Of a DNA stretch of 64,000 bases, positions 1 through 11,209 are shown one piece after another (positions within the stretch are counted from its first letter, which is position 1; each line of letters begins with the position of its first letter). This stretch comes from Erigeron canadensis (Eukaryota > Streptophyta > Magnoliopsida > Asterales > Asteraceae). A model generated the notes under the pieces. The model did no database searches. It was not told the origin of the DNA and saw only the letters and a program-made list of their open reading frames with translations. Location: positions 5,704,649 through 5,768,648 of the forward strand of contig NC_057763.1 in assembly GCF_010389155.1 (NCBI RefSeq). Reading direction: 5' to 3'. Position numbers and translations under genes: made by a program.

Positions 1-784
1 CTATTTTGCGTCGTCCTTTATCATGTGGCTAATGTCATCGCTAATATTGCGACTTGATAATAAACAACGCTAATGGTGTCATTAATTTGTGTCTTCTCAT
101 AAATTAGTCGCTAATGATGTCGCTCGTTTTCTAGCGTTTTGTTTGTTACTAAAACTATATTTAATTAGTGATGTCAACCGATATATTTCTATTTTTATTT
201 ATAGTGTTTAATGATAATCAATAAAATTTAGATCATCATAATAATAATAATTTAGATAAAAATATTCGAAGACAAACTTAATTCATTTTAAATCTCATTT
301 GCCGAAATAAATAAATATTATATAAATTTGAGCATCTGTACTAATAATAATGATCATAAGAAATGATTTATTAAATTCTTAAATCATTTCCGGCTTTACA
401 TCTATCCAAATAAAAAATTAGCGTCTCCAAATAAAAAATGAGCGTCTCCACTGCAGATCCAAATAAAAATGATTTGTTAACCACTGTCTATTTTAAAATC
501 ATAAAGTGAAGATTTTTCCACTCTTACATCTATCCAAATAAAAAATTAGCGTCTCCACCGCAGCTCCAATTTTCAGATTTACTAAACTCTTAAATCTATC
601 CACGGCAGCTCCATCGCATAATCCGCACAATCCGAGCAACTCGACCTCACAATCACATCTCCACCGCAGCTCCGCCGCACAGAACCACTGTCATTAACGG
701 TAAGAGTTAAAACCTTTCGATTAATAGATTTAGTTTTTTATATGATAAGTAACCTAAATTTAATTATCGTACTCCTTTTCCTAA
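1..784. other. AT-rich non-coding stretch with short direct repeats
   Basis: No reading frame that I can support. The stretch holds an imperfect direct repeat built on 'atccaaataaaaaattagcg' followed by 'tctcca', near 400-429 and 528-557, with a related copy near 429-462. This looks like remnant repeat DNA next to the truncated Copia element that starts about position 785. I do not recognise the family. Confidence 0.5.
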
Positions 785-842
785 AAGTTCTATTAAGACT
801 AATGATTGTTTTGATTTGATTCACTGTGATATTTGGGGGAAA

Positions 843-1122
843 ACCAACAAGAAATTAGCCTAGTGGTAAGGCAAACACTTGATGACCTTAAGGTCTCATG
901 TTCGATCCCCACTGAAACAAAAAATAATTCCTTTAAGGTACTCGTCACAAATTAAGCCTAGACCCATATGTGAAGTTTAAATACGCGGGTTCGATCCTTC
1001 GGGGTGCCCAAATCATGTGGGGATTAGGATGGAGGTATTTTACCGGCATCATATGACTCATACGGGGTGGGTCGATTGGTGTCCAATTGTTGTACCGGGG
1101 TTAGGTTCCCCCCATTACCCTT
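843..1122 (+). mobile_element. SINE-like (tRNA-derived) insertion with 13-bp target duplication
   Basis: The element has a perfect plant RNA polymerase III A box, TAGCCTAGTGG at 856-866, and a near-perfect B box, TGTTCGATCCC at 899-909. A second B-box-like GGGTTCGATCC sits at 987-997, so it may be dimeric or of mixed origin. It is flanked by the 13-bp repeat TATTTGGGGGAAA at 830-842 and 1123-1135, which is Copia integrase coding sequence (IWGK). It ends in CCCTTT rather than poly(A); some plant SINE families end in short T runs, but that is from memory. I am confident of a short retroposon insertion and less sure of the family name. Confidence 0.75.
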
Positions 1123-1135
1123 TATTTGGGGGAAA

Positions 1136-3294
1136 TACCGTAAGTCGTCAACAGCACATGCCAATTTTTTCTTAACTATTTTTTATGATTTTAGTAGGGC
1201 TATTTGGGTTTTTCTCATTAAACACAAAAGTGATGCGAGTGATTGTTTAGTAAATTTTTATAACATGGTCAAGACCCAATTTTCGAAATCCACTAAACGA
1301 ATTAGAAGTGATAATGGAGGTGAGTTCACTTCAAAAAGAATGAAAGAAGTAGAAAGGCGGCATCGTCATCTTCTTGAAACCACTCGGGCTCTCATGTTCC
1401 AAAGGAATATCCCGAAACGGTTTTGGGGAGAATGTATAGAAACCGCCACTTACATCATTAATCGTCTCCCATCTAAAGTTATCAAAAACCGAACTCCATA
1501 TGAAATTATTTTTGGAGAAAATCCGAATTATGAACACATGAGAACTTTCGGATGCTTAGCTTATTATAGTAGCATAGAAACGGGAGGCGATAAGTTCGAA
1601 TTCAGGGGGAGACCAAGGGTTTTTATGGGTTATCCACGTGGGACTAAAGGATATAAAATATTTGATATTGAACATGGAAGAATGGCAGTTTCTCGTGACG
1701 TCAAATTTGTAGAAACTAATTTTCCATTTGTGGACCTTAAGTCTAAATGTGCCATAGAAGAAGTGTTTGAGGTACCAAGTTGTTATGAAGATGATTACAT
1801 TAAAAATAATGAAACTAAGAATCTTGTAAGTGAACCTATAGAGTCAACCTCCTATGATAACATACAACCAGTTGATACTGAAGTGAATGGAGAAGTTAAT
1901 CCTCAACTTCCGACGCCGAGAAGTACAAGGGTCGGGTTTCCTTTGTCAAGATTGCAAGATTTTGAAGTAATGCTACCCCTATCCATCGACCATGCAAAGC
2001 CCGTGCACGATCAAACTTCTTCTACGGTACATCCTCTTGCAAATTATGTCTCTTATAACAATCTTTCTGATTCTCACAAAACATTTTTAGCGGCCATTAC
2101 ATCAGCAAATGAGCCTAGTTCTTTTAAAAAGGCTATGCAGGATAAAAATTGGCGTGATGCTAAGCAACGAGAGATTAAGGCTCTCGAAGATGATGGGACT
2201 TAGACGTTGGAAACTTTACCAGAAGGAAAGAATGCTATTGATTCAAAATGGGTTTATAAAATTAAATATAAACCCAATGGAGAGATTGAAAGATACAAGG
2301 CACGTCTTGTTGTAAGAGGCTTTACACAAATTGAAGGCGTTGATTATCATGATACGTTTGCCCCAGTTGCAAAATTAGTAACCGTTCGAGCACTTATTAC
2401 TATTGCAGTCAAGAAAAATTGGCTTTTGTATCAACTAGACGTAAACAATGTGTTTCTTCATGGAGATTTACAAGAACAGATATATATATATGAAGATCCC
2501 GCAGGGTTTTTCCGATAAAGAAGAATCCCGAGTTTGTCGACTCAGGAAATCGTTATATGGATTGAAACAAGCTTCTCGCACTTGGTATCAAAAGTTCACA
2601 GTGTCTTTATTGAAGATTGGTTTTACACAATCAAATGCGGATCATTCTTAGTTTACTCATCGTGAAAATGAAAGATTTGTTGAGTTTTGATATATGTTGA
2701 TGACATTATAATTACAAGGGATCATGTCGAAATGATTGAAAGGACCAAGACATATCTACATAATGAGTTCAGCATCAAGGATCTTGGTTCATTGAAGTAT
2801 TTTTTAGGCATTGAAGTTGCTCATACGGAAGATGGAGTCATTCTCAGCCAACACAAATACTCCATGGATATACTTTCAGATTGTGGACAACTTGGATGTC
2901 GTCCTAGTGCTTTTCCTATGGAGCAAAACTTGAAACTTGATCATTGTAATGAAAGTCACAAAGTTGACGCCTCCTTCTATCGTCGCCTCATTGGGAAGTT
3001 ATTTTATCTCCAAGTTACGAGACCTGGTATTGCCTATGTAGTGAATATTCTCAGTCAATTTGTTTCTGATCCCAGAGATGATCATATGAATGCGGCTATT
3101 CGTGTGCTTCGATAAATAAAGTCTACCCATGGTCAAGGTATTTTTATACCCAAGAATGGGGGTTTTGATCTTGTTGCATTTTGTGATGCTGATTGGTTGG
3201 GATGTCCTTATACTCGGCGGTCTAGGACAGGTTCTTTGTTACTATTAGGCGATGCTCCAATTTCATGGAAAACGAAGAAACATTCGGTGGTTTC
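1136..3294 (+). pseudogene. Copia-1 pol: integrase, reverse transcriptase and first part of RNase H (broken)
   Basis: The translation shows the integrase core (DNGGEF), the conserved FWGECIETATYIINRLP block and FGCLAYY. Reverse transcriptase follows ([52 protein letters not shown]), and then the start of RNase H (FCDADWLG). The stretch between DNGGEF and VERRHRHLLE lacks about 30 residues, including the usual HTPEQNG-type block. Damage includes an in-frame TAG replacing a Trp codon at 2201-2203, a frameshift in a TA run near 2490, a TAG at 2649-2651, a frameshift near 2690 and a stop near 3115. The frame breaks at 3294, where the second Copia LTR begins, and resumes at 7707. Confidence 0.9.
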
Positions 3295-3499
3295 TGTTAG
3301 AACATCGGATCAGAATAATATCATCACTTCCGAATTAAGGGGCCACTGGATCAGAACGAATCAAGATGATTTCCAAAGAAAGAAGATCATACGTGATTTA
3401 CTTTCCATATTTCAACTTATTCATTCTTGTATAAATTGAGACCTTCACAATCAATCGATATTAATAAAACACAATGTTTTCATCATATACTTGTTAACA
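3295..3499 (+). repeat. 5' LTR of nested Copia-2
   Basis: 205 bp, TG...CA termini. Compared with the 3' LTR it has gained about 40 bp near 3316-3357, including a second copy of GGATCAGAA. It lacks about 35 bp that the 3' LTR has after AAGAAGATC. The promoter-proximal half (from GATTTACTTTCC onward) is nearly identical between the two. Confidence 0.9.
3430..3437 (+). promoter_or_regulatory. TATA-like box in Copia-2 5' LTR
   Basis: TATAAATT lies about 70 bp before the LTR end. It is conserved at 7637-7644 in the 3' LTR and is followed by AATAAAAC (near 3461), a likely polyadenylation signal. Position and conservation support a Pol II retroelement promoter; activity is not shown. Confidence 0.5.
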
Positions 3500-3511
3500 T
3501 GGTATCAGAGC
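3500..3511 (+). other. Primer binding site, initiator tRNA-Met type
   Basis: TGGTATCAGAGC follows the LTR CA end with no gap. It is complementary to the 3' end of plant initiator tRNA-Met, the usual primer of Copia elements. Confidence 0.9.
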
Positions 3512-3579
3512 TACCAATTGTTTGGAGCTCATCATCTACACAATAAGCATCAAAATCATCCAATTAATTCTGAGCCACC

Positions 3580-4615
3580 ATGGCCGGAACCGGCAGCCCA
3601 GAATCGGGTTCCGAGTTAATGCTTCAATTAGCAAACTTATTGCAAAACAACAATCACCAACCACAAAACCCAAAACTTTCCGAAAGTTTACAAATTAACC
3701 TCAAACTCAATAGTCAAAATTACCCGTTATGGACTCGGATCATCCGAGTTGCTATCGGAGGTAAATCAATAAACCTTTTAAACCATTTAACCGACACACC
3801 ACCAGAAAAAATATCATCTGAAAAATATGAGATATGGGAGCAAGAAGATTTTATCGTTTTCTCATGGCTCATCCAGAATATTGAACCAACCATTGCCGGA
3901 AATCTAATCGAGTTTTCCACCTCCAAGGAACTGTGGGATGCTTTTGGCCACCATGTACAGTAGTGGCAAAGATAAATTACAAGCTTTCAACCTTCATGTC
4001 AAAGCAAATGAAATCAAACAATCTGAAAAACCTTTAGAAGATTTCTGGATCTCGTTGCAAGGTATTTGGGGTGAAATAGATCGGATCAATCCAAACCCCA
4101 TGAAGTGCACCAAAGATATTAAAGCATGCGCAAAGATCCGATCCGATCAAAATCTATTTCAGTTTCTAAGTGGGTTAGATCGGAAATTCGAATCTATTAA
4201 AAGAGAGATTCTTCAAGTCGACCTATTACCGACGGCTGAAACTGCTTATGCCACGGTTCGAAAGGAGGCCGCTCACCAGAATATTCTGGGAGCAGCCACC
4301 GGAGAACCACAAGGCATCGCAACCGGTTTGATGGCCACGAATCTGGACGGATCAAGCTTTGCATCGAGAGGATACAACCGCGTAGATGCGAAGAAGAAAG
4401 CAGTTCAAGATGATAAATCACATCTAAAATGTGATGAATGCGGTATGTATCGACACACCAAAGACCAGTGTTTCGAGCTCATTGGATATCCCAAATGGTG
4501 GACTGATGGTCACAAAACGGCGAGCAAGAAAGGGCCCAAGAAAGGTTATATTCCCAAAGCTAGCACAGCCACCCCTACCGCCAAGACTAGTACCACCAAA
4601 GAAAACGACAACTGA
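3580..4615 (+). pseudogene. Copia-2 gag (nucleocapsid), frameshifted
   Basis: The start codon (MAGTGSPESGSELM) sits about 70 bp after the primer site. The first 127 codons show the Copia gag opening (LNSQNYPLWTRIIRVAIGG, WLIQNIEP, KELWDAF) and stop at 3961-3963. The frame continues shifted from about 3945 (YSSGKDKLQAFNLHVKANEI) to 4615. A CCHC zinc knuckle, C-DE-C-GMYR-H-TKDQ-C, is followed by the FELIGYPKWW motif common in plant Copia gag. One frameshift therefore separates the gag N-terminus from the rest, and no intact capsid protein can be made. Confidence 0.88.
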
Positions 4616-4627
4616 AAATCGAAGACG

Positions 4628-7486
4628 GTGTTTGGTGGAATAGCAGCGGACGGAGTTCATGAAAAAGAGGGAGTGTTTTCGGTGGTAGCATGTAAAGGGG
4701 ATGAAGGGGTTGAAAAATGTGACCCTAAATTTTCTAAACCCTTATTTCCATATAAAAGTATATATATATGTAACAAATCTGTTGATCAGGTTTATAAGCC
4801 ACACGGGCCGATCAAATCCAAGAAACAAAGGGGAGCCCAGTCTGTTGGGCTGAATACAACTAGGCTAAGTTTTTTTAGTCCACTGGAGAAACAAGGGGGT
4901 GCTCATGTAGTTCAATCTAGTTACAAAAATCAAAATGGGTCTTGGATTTTTGATTGTGGTGCTACCGATACTATGACATATGATTTGTCTGATTTTCAGT
5001 TTTTTCAAAACCAAAGAAACCCATATCAAAGTTGCTAATAAAGCAAAGATGGATGTGAAAAATGGTGGAATCGTTAAAATTTCTTCAATCAACTTAACCA
5101 ATTGTCTTTATGTTCCTTCTTTATCACATAAACTTTTTTCAATAAGTCATGTGACAAAGGAACTTAATTGCTCAGTTCTTATGCATCCAAATTTTGGTCT
5201 TTTGCGGGATATCAGGATGGGACGGATTATTGGGCATGGCACTTAGAGAGTAGGATTGTATTATGTCGATGAAGTTACTGAAAGTGGAAATGCAATGCTA
5301 TCTCATGGAATTGGTGACAGAGAAGCCTGGTTGTAGCATAGAAGACTGGGAAATCCTTAAGTTAGTTATTTACACACTTTATTTCCAAAACTCTTTCGGT
5401 TAAATAAATCATTTCCTTGTGAAACGTGCATTTTAGCCAAAAGTCACAGGCATAAATTTAAACCCACTAATACTAGATTTGAAGATCCTTTTTCATTAGT
5501 TCATTCAGATGTATGGGGTACTACTCCAGTTGTTGGGGGTCAGATTTTCAAATATTATGTGATTTTTGTTGATGATTGCACTCAAATGACTTGGATTTAT
5601 TTTTTGAAAAACAAAGCTAAAGTTTATGATAGGTTTACCATTTTCTATACTATGGTTCAAACTCAATTTCAAAAATCTATGAAAGTTATTAGAACAGATA
5701 ATGGTGGAGAATATGTGAACTCTCAAATAAACCTGTTTTTTCAATCCAAAGGAATAGTTCATCAAACAACATGTCCTCATACTCCTGAACAAAATGGTGT
5801 TGCAGAGAGAAAAAATAGACTTCTGTTAGAAATGTCCAGGGCTTTGATAATAGAGTCTTCCACACCAAAAGAATTCCTCGAAACTCTAAGTATCCTATGG
5901 TCAACCTTGCAGACGGAAATGTGTCTGAAGAAGAAAAAGCTTTCACAGCAACGTTATATTCAAAATCAATTTCATCAGGAGTTAAACAAGCTTTGAAATT
6001 GAAGAAATGGAAAGATGCCATGGATACTAAAATGGATGCACTCATAAAGAATGACACGTGGGCAAATGTGCTCTTCCAGAGGGAAAGGAACCAGTGGGGT
6101 GTAAGTGGATTTATACAATCAAATATAAACCAGACGGTACCATAGAAAGATACAAGGCCAGATTGGTTGCAAAAGGGTACACTCAAACATATGGGATTGA
6201 CTATTCTGAAACTTTCTCCCCAGTTGCAAAGTTATATACTATAAGGGTTCTGTGTTCGATATCTACAAATCAAGGATGGCCCCTTCATCAGTTTGATGTA
6301 AAAAAATGCATTTTTACATGGAGAATTAAAAGAAAAGGTGTATATGGAAGTTCCTCCGGGTATTTCTCATGATTTCAAAAAGGGAGAAGTTTGTAGGTTA
6401 AAGAATTTTTTGTATGGTCTAAAAACGTCACCTGGAGCATGGTTCGGGATATTCATGCTAGCAATGAAGAAGTATGGATACAAACAGAGCAATTCAGATC
6501 ATACCTTGTTTCTTAATCATAGAGGAAATCTAGTGACATGTTTAATAATTTATGTTGATGACATAATTATCACTGGAAATGATAAGGAAGAGATTGAGAA
6601 ACTAAAAGAAGCATTGTGTAGAATTTGAAATGCAAGATTTGGGAAATCTTAAATATTTCCTCGGAATTGAAGTGAGAAGGTCAAAACAGGGGATTTTTAT
6701 CTGTCAGAAAAAATATATATTGGATCTTATAGCTGAAACTGGGATGATTGACTGTAAGCCAGCAGATACTCCCATGGTCACCAATCAGAAGTTATTTATG
6801 AATGCATAAGCTGAGTTTGCTGATAAACACAAGTACCAATGGTTGGTGGGTAAACTCATTTATTTAGCTCATACTCGTCCGCATATTGCATATGTTGTTG
6901 GAGTAGTAAGTCAGTTTATGCACCAACCTCAAGTAGATCATATGGATGCAGTTCTGCGAATTATTAGGTATGTAAAAGGGACTACAGGTCATGGAGTATT
7001 ATTTAAGTCAAATAGTCACCTTAGAGTTGAAATATATACAGATGCTGACTGGGCAGGAGACAAAGGAAATCAAAGGTCTACTTCCGGATATTTTTCTATA
7101 GTAGGAGGGAATCTTGTTACATGGAAAAGTAAAAAACAAAAGGTTGTTTCCATATTGAGTGCTGAAGCCGAATTTAGAGGTATAACAAAAGGCTTAGCAG
7201 AGGCATTGTGGCTGAAGAAACTTGTATCTGAAATAGGATTTGCTCCTAAAGAAAGTATCAAAATTATGTGTGATAAAAAAGCTGCTATTCATATCTCAAA
7301 AAATCCGGTACAACATGATAGAACTAAACATGTGGAAGTTAATCGTCATTTCATCAAAGAAAAACTTGAAAATGGGATTATCAAATTACCGTTTGTGAAG
7401 TCAGAAGATCAGATTGTCGACATCTTAACGAAAGCCGTGGGAACAGTTTATGTTTCACAAATGTTTAAGCAAGTTGAATTTTGGTA
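4628..7486 (+). pseudogene. Copia-2 pol: protease, integrase, RT, RNase H (broken)
   Basis: Protease is marked by WIFDCGATDTMTYD near 4937-4980. The integrase zinc region (about 5335-5460) has CETCILAKSHRHKFKP, and the core has HSDVWG, DNGGEY and PEQNGVAERKN. After PKEFLE (about 5880) a large part of the integrase C-terminus is deleted. The sequence then rejoins at KWKDAM and continues into RT (KWIYTIKYKPDGTIERYKAR, YVDDIIIT). RNase H follows (TDADWAGD, SAEAEF, TKHVEVNRHFIKEK) with its natural stop at 7485. Frameshifts occur near 5035, 5250, 5890, 6060, 6310 and 6620, with a stop near 6808. Domain order is that of plant Copia. Confidence 0.9.
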
Positions 7487-7500
7487 ATCCCAATACTCAA

Positions 7501-7512
7501 CTTGAGGGGGAG
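7501..7512 (+). other. Polypurine tract of Copia-2
   Basis: CTTGAGGGGGAG directly precedes the TG of the 3' LTR, as expected for the plus-strand DNA primer. Confidence 0.85.
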
Positions 7513-7706
7513 TGTTAGAACATCGGATCAGAACAAATCAAGATCATTTCCAAATAAAGAAGATCTTGTCGTGTTCAACAAGAAAAGGTTTTTTCATACA
7601 TGATTTACTTTCCATATTTCAACTTATTCATTCTTGTATAAATTGAGACCTTCACAATCAATCGGTATTAATAAAACACAATATTTTCATCATATACTTG
7701 TTAACA
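7513..7706 (+). repeat. 3' LTR of nested Copia-2
   Basis: 194 bp, TGTTAG...TTAACA. It contains the TATA-like element at 7637-7644 and AATAAAAC downstream. It is followed by ATTTC and then the resumed Copia-1 RNase H frame. Confidence 0.92.
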
Positions 7707-8066
7707 ATTTCACATTCATCGGCAAAAGCGGAACTTCGGGCCATGGCTACCACGGTTAGTGAGGTTCTTTGGGTGCGATGGTTGCTTAAAGATTTTGGAG
7801 TTAACTTGGATACGGCTACTCCTCTTTATTGTGATAATGAAGCTGCTCGACACATTGCTAATAACCCGGTTTTTCATGAGTGTACCAAACATGTTGAAAT
7901 GGATTGTTATTTTGTTCGCGAAAGGGTTGAATCTCATGAGGTTTTGCCGATATATGTCACCAGCAAACAGCAAGATGTAGATTTATTTACTAAGCCTTTA
8001 GGTGCACAAGTTTTGCGTGATTTACTTGTCAAGCAGGGTGTTCAGAATCTTCACACTCCAGCTTGA
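7707..8066 (+). pseudogene. Copia-1 RNase H, C-terminal part after the nested insertion
   Basis: The frame resumes as ISHSSAKAELRAMATTVSEV and continues through LYCDNEAARHIANNP and KHVEMDCYFVRERV to DLFTKPLGAQ, with a stop at 8064-8066. Together with the part ending at 3294 this gives one ordinary Copia RNase H, so it belongs to the older element rather than the nested one. A purine-rich GAGGGGTAG follows the stop, then a degraded LTR start. Confidence 0.9.
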
Positions 8067-8149
8067 GGGGTAGTAAAGGATTTAGTCTTAGATTTTTGTT
8101 TCCATATCTATCTTTGTAACTTTGGCTCCAAAAAGAACTGTCTTTTCTG

Positions 8150-8905
8150 TATACTTTCCCCGGTTCTGCTACTACCGCGGGCTTTATGCAATCGATCGGA
8201 TTATATAGATATCCCTTCAACACAACATAGGTCATCGAAAGGATCTCAGAGACCCACCAAAGCACGAAAGCCAAGATCTTTCAGAAAATGGATTCCTATT
8301 CGAAGAGTACATAACCGCATGGATAAGCTCACACTAATCCATCAATTTAGGATCCAATTTGAGATTTTCCTTGAGAGGTATCGGGAAGGAATTGGAGTGA
8401 AATAATATCGATTCATATAGAAGAAAAGGTTCTCAATTGATTCAAACATTGTACCTATGGCATAGAGAAAGAGGAAAAAACCGAATATTTCACATAGTAC
8501 TTTTAATCAATCTGATTTATTTCGTACCTTTCGCTCAATGAGCAAATGAGTCCAATTCTAAAGGATCAAACCTATGGGACTCAAGGAATAAAAAAAGAAA
8601 GGGAAAAATATTCATATTAAATTAAATAAGTAAATAAAAATGAAGTAGAAGAACTCAGATTTCAAATGAACAAATTCAAACTTGAAAAGGATCATTATGA
8701 TTCTCGAAGAATGGGGGGCAAGGGGATTGATCGAGAAAGATCTCTTGTTCTTATTATAAGATCGTGATCATGATTGGATCCGCATATGTTTGGTAAAGAG
8801 AATAATTTTCTCCTTTGAGAATAATCAAAAACGGAAAGTGTTCAATTGGAACGTGACTAAATTGGTCCTAGTTACTCTTCGGGACGAATCCCCCTTCAAT
8901 TTTGT
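8150..8905. other. Plastid-like DNA segment (NUPT), probably from the chloroplast inverted repeat
   Basis: The text from about 'ccccggttctgctactaccg' through 'ggtcctagttactcttcggg' reads as chloroplast sequence as I remember it, probably a spacer or ORF area of the inverted repeat. Its base composition and lack of transposon motifs differ from its neighbours. Several substitutions and small indels relative to the remembered plastid text suggest an old transfer. It abuts the LTR stub of Copia-1. The identification rests on recall and the exact plastid coordinates are unknown. Confidence 0.65.
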
Positions 8906-9092
8906 AGATAACGACACGTGCTAGCCTTTTACTCTCTATATCTCTCTTAGGCCTCTTGTTGACAATAAACCCATCAGTTGGATTACCCCAGTCTTTGATA
9001 AACCACTTGTGAGTCTTTTTTTTTTAACATGTCCACTTGTGAGTTGTGAGTCTATTTCCATTTTCATTGAGTCCATCAAGACTCTTTAAATG

Positions 9093-10137
9093 TAGAGCTC
9101 TAAACGAACCGAACGAACACAAAAAAGACCTTGTTCATGTTCGTTCGTTTAACTAAACAAACGGTTCACGAACGGATAAACGAACATAATAGTTTGTTCA
9201 TGTTTGTTCGTTTATGTTCACGAACTAATATTCACGAACACAAACAAATGAGCACTAATGAACGAACACAAACGAACAACAATGAACAAACATATAGTTA
9301 TAAGTATTACAACTTAAATTCAAAAATACAAAATAATAAAATATCCATCGGTTAAAAGTGTTACGAAATATTCCTACTTATGATCCGAATATACAACATT
9401 TATCTAATACAAAAAGAGGTTTGTATCCTCTCATTTCATAAGTAGAGTTAAAAGCTTAAACTTCAACCCCAATATCACACAATCATACGTTTTTGATATA
9501 AAAGAAGTATTTATATTTAAACTTTTCTTTAAAATATAGATAGTAGGTATTAATAATTTAATATACATTAATATATAACTCTAGTATATATCATATGTAT
9601 ATGATATAAAAGAAAATATATGTGCTTAAACTATTTTTTGGGTTAGTTGGTTAGGTTCCACTCCGCTTTCAAGCAAGATTTGGTGAGTGTTCAGTGCTTT
9701 AGTAAGAGTATGAAGGCTCTAGTGGGCTTACTCTTTTACCTGTCCACGCAAGCAAATGTTTTTGAAAAGCGCTATAAATCGTGGTCAACATTTTTCTAGT
9801 GCTTCGGCGGGGGTTGACGAAATACTAAAACTCATGTCGTACAGCAGTAGCGAAACAAAAACTATTGTAGAAAAGAGAAAAGTGGTTTCTTTATTCGTGT
9901 ATAATGGGAAAGGTGCTTAGGATCGGTAAACGAACAAAAACGAACAAAACGAACGATTGTTCATGAACATATACGAACGAATGTTCACAAACATATCATG
10001 GAACGTTCATGAACATAAACGAACGAACGAGAGTTTTGTTTATGTTCGTTCATTTAAGTAACGAACGAACATGAACGAACTTCCCGCCGAACGGTTCGCG
10101 AACTGTTCATGAACCATTCAGTTCGTTTACAGCCCTA
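9093..10137. mobile_element. Non-autonomous hAT-type element with GAACGAAC subterminal repeats
   Basis: The left end TAGAGCTCTAAACGAAC and the reverse complement of the right end, TAGGGCTGTAAACGAAC, form terminal inverted repeats. Flanks TTTAAATG (9085-9092) and CTTAAATG (10138-10145) are an 8-bp target duplication with one mismatch, as expected for hAT. Both ends are packed with GAACGAAC / GTTCGTTC words in both orientations (9100-9290 and 9930-10120), a typical arrangement of subterminal transposase-binding repeats. The 1045-bp element has no transposase frame. The apparent ORF at 9131-9355 is only translated repeat. Confidence 0.82.
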
Positions 10138-10671
10138 CTTAAATGCCGTTCCATCTACATTCATTTGTCGTGCACCCTTGTCGCCAGCCATTAGAAAGAG
10201 TTTAGAAGCAACTAAAGAGGAATACAAAATTAACGAATACAAGAAATGAGACTCAAACTTTGGTGAAATATCTCTAGGAAAGACCTGCCACTAACCAAGC
10301 CCCACCTTTTTCAAGTGTCATCGGCACAATAGAATAGGCCACCAAAAAATTAATGGGCACCAAATTTTTTTTATTAGATACTTTTAAATATATATATACA
10401 CAGACATAAAAATTACTCTAAGTTTGGTAAGTTCGTGTGAGTGCCTTTGTGTAGTCCAAGCCCAATGCCAGCTAGTCGAAGTCCAATATATTCATTTACA
10501 CAAACCATAAGTATTGAAATCAAACGCATATTCATTTTAAATTCTTTTTTATTGCTAGGGCCGGCAATTGAATTTTAATGTCCGTGTGCGAGATCAAATT
10601 TTAAAAATGGGGCCCATATACAAAAAAAGATATATATAAAAAAATTTACGATAATTAATATAAGTGTAAAA

Positions 10672-10699
10672 AGTATATATATATATATATATATATATT
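10672..10699. repeat. (TA)n microsatellite
   Basis: An uninterrupted TA dinucleotide run inside the hAT remnant. Confidence 0.9.
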
Positions 10700-10768
10700 A
10701 ATTGCTTATAAGATTCCTTAAACATGAAATGTTCATATCATAAAGGTTGTTAAAACTTACCATTGATT

Positions 10769-11209
10769 TCATTCTTGGTTGAATAATGTCTTTCTTCGAG
10801 CGGTCTTTGAAGCAAAATAATTGATCAAACTTTTATAATCAATACTATCTAATAAATCATTTTCAATTGCTATTATTGCCAATCCATTCAACCTCTCTTG
10901 TGACATTGTCGACCGCAAATATGACTTTAATAGCTTAAGTTTTGAAAAACTTTTTTCTGTAGTTGCCACAGTCACCGGAATAGTCAACAACACTTTATAT
11001 GCAATACATGCATTAGGAAAACAATCCACCCGTTTTATAGAGTGTAAAATCTCAATTCCTCCCATATTATTACAAGGTAGTAAATTCCTAAGCAACTTGA
11101 GCTCCGCATATAGTTCATTTGCATCGATTTGAGATTGTCCACCATTCTTGAGAGCATCTTCTAGACGACTACAGCATGCATTAAGGCTCTTGTGATCAAA
11201 AGAGTGCAA
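10769..11209 (-). pseudogene. hAT transposase C-terminal (dimerisation) domain fragment
   Basis: 146 codons on the minus strand. [40 protein letters not shown] and [20 protein letters not shown] match the hAT C-terminal dimerisation region of TTF-type/ZMM-like transposases, where the A-T/S-x-E-R/K-S-F-S block is the hallmark. The frame ends naturally ([12 protein letters not shown], stop). It begins within the duplicated segment, and its upstream part lies in the second copy. The catalytic N-terminal half is absent, so it is a remnant. Confidence 0.85.

Larger units (their letters stand above)
3295..7706 (+). mobile_element. Complete but decayed Ty1/Copia retrotransposon nested in Copia-1
   Basis: It starts and ends with related LTRs (TGTTAGAACATCGGATCAGA... 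to ...ACTTGTTAACA). It has a tRNA-iMet primer site directly after the left LTR and a purine tract directly before the right one. Flanking 5-mers are GTTTC (3290-3294) and ATTTC (7707-7711), a target duplication with one mismatch. Gag, protease, integrase, reverse transcriptase and RNase H are all recognisable in the normal Copia order but are broken by frameshifts, stops and a deletion. It inserted into the RNase H coding part of the older Copia, between the codons for HSVVS and HSSAKAE. Confidence 0.93.
785..8150 (+). mobile_element. Older Ty1/Copia retrotransposon, 5'-truncated, with nested SINE and Copia insertions
   Basis: Copia-type pol sequence begins abruptly in the frame encoding FDLIHCDIWGK (about 800-843). 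It continues at 1136-3294 and resumes at 7707-8066, followed by a purine-rich tract (gaggggtag near 8066) and a short LTR-like stub to about 8150. There is no gag, protease or 5' LTR, so the element is 5'-truncated. Two later insertions split it: a SINE-like element at 843-1122 and a complete Copia at 3295-7706. Removing both restores the expected integrase and RNase H protein order. The 3' LTR is cut short where plastid-like sequence begins. The element cannot encode a working polyprotein. Confidence 0.85.

Noticed and set aside
856..909. A possible tRNA gene
   Set aside because: Only the Pol III boxes are tRNA-like; the sequence does not fold as a full cloverleaf by eye and lies in a target-duplicated insertion.
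9131..9355. Open frame with MFMFVRL... repeats
   Set aside because: It is the translation of GAACGAAC-type subterminal repeats of the hAT-type element.
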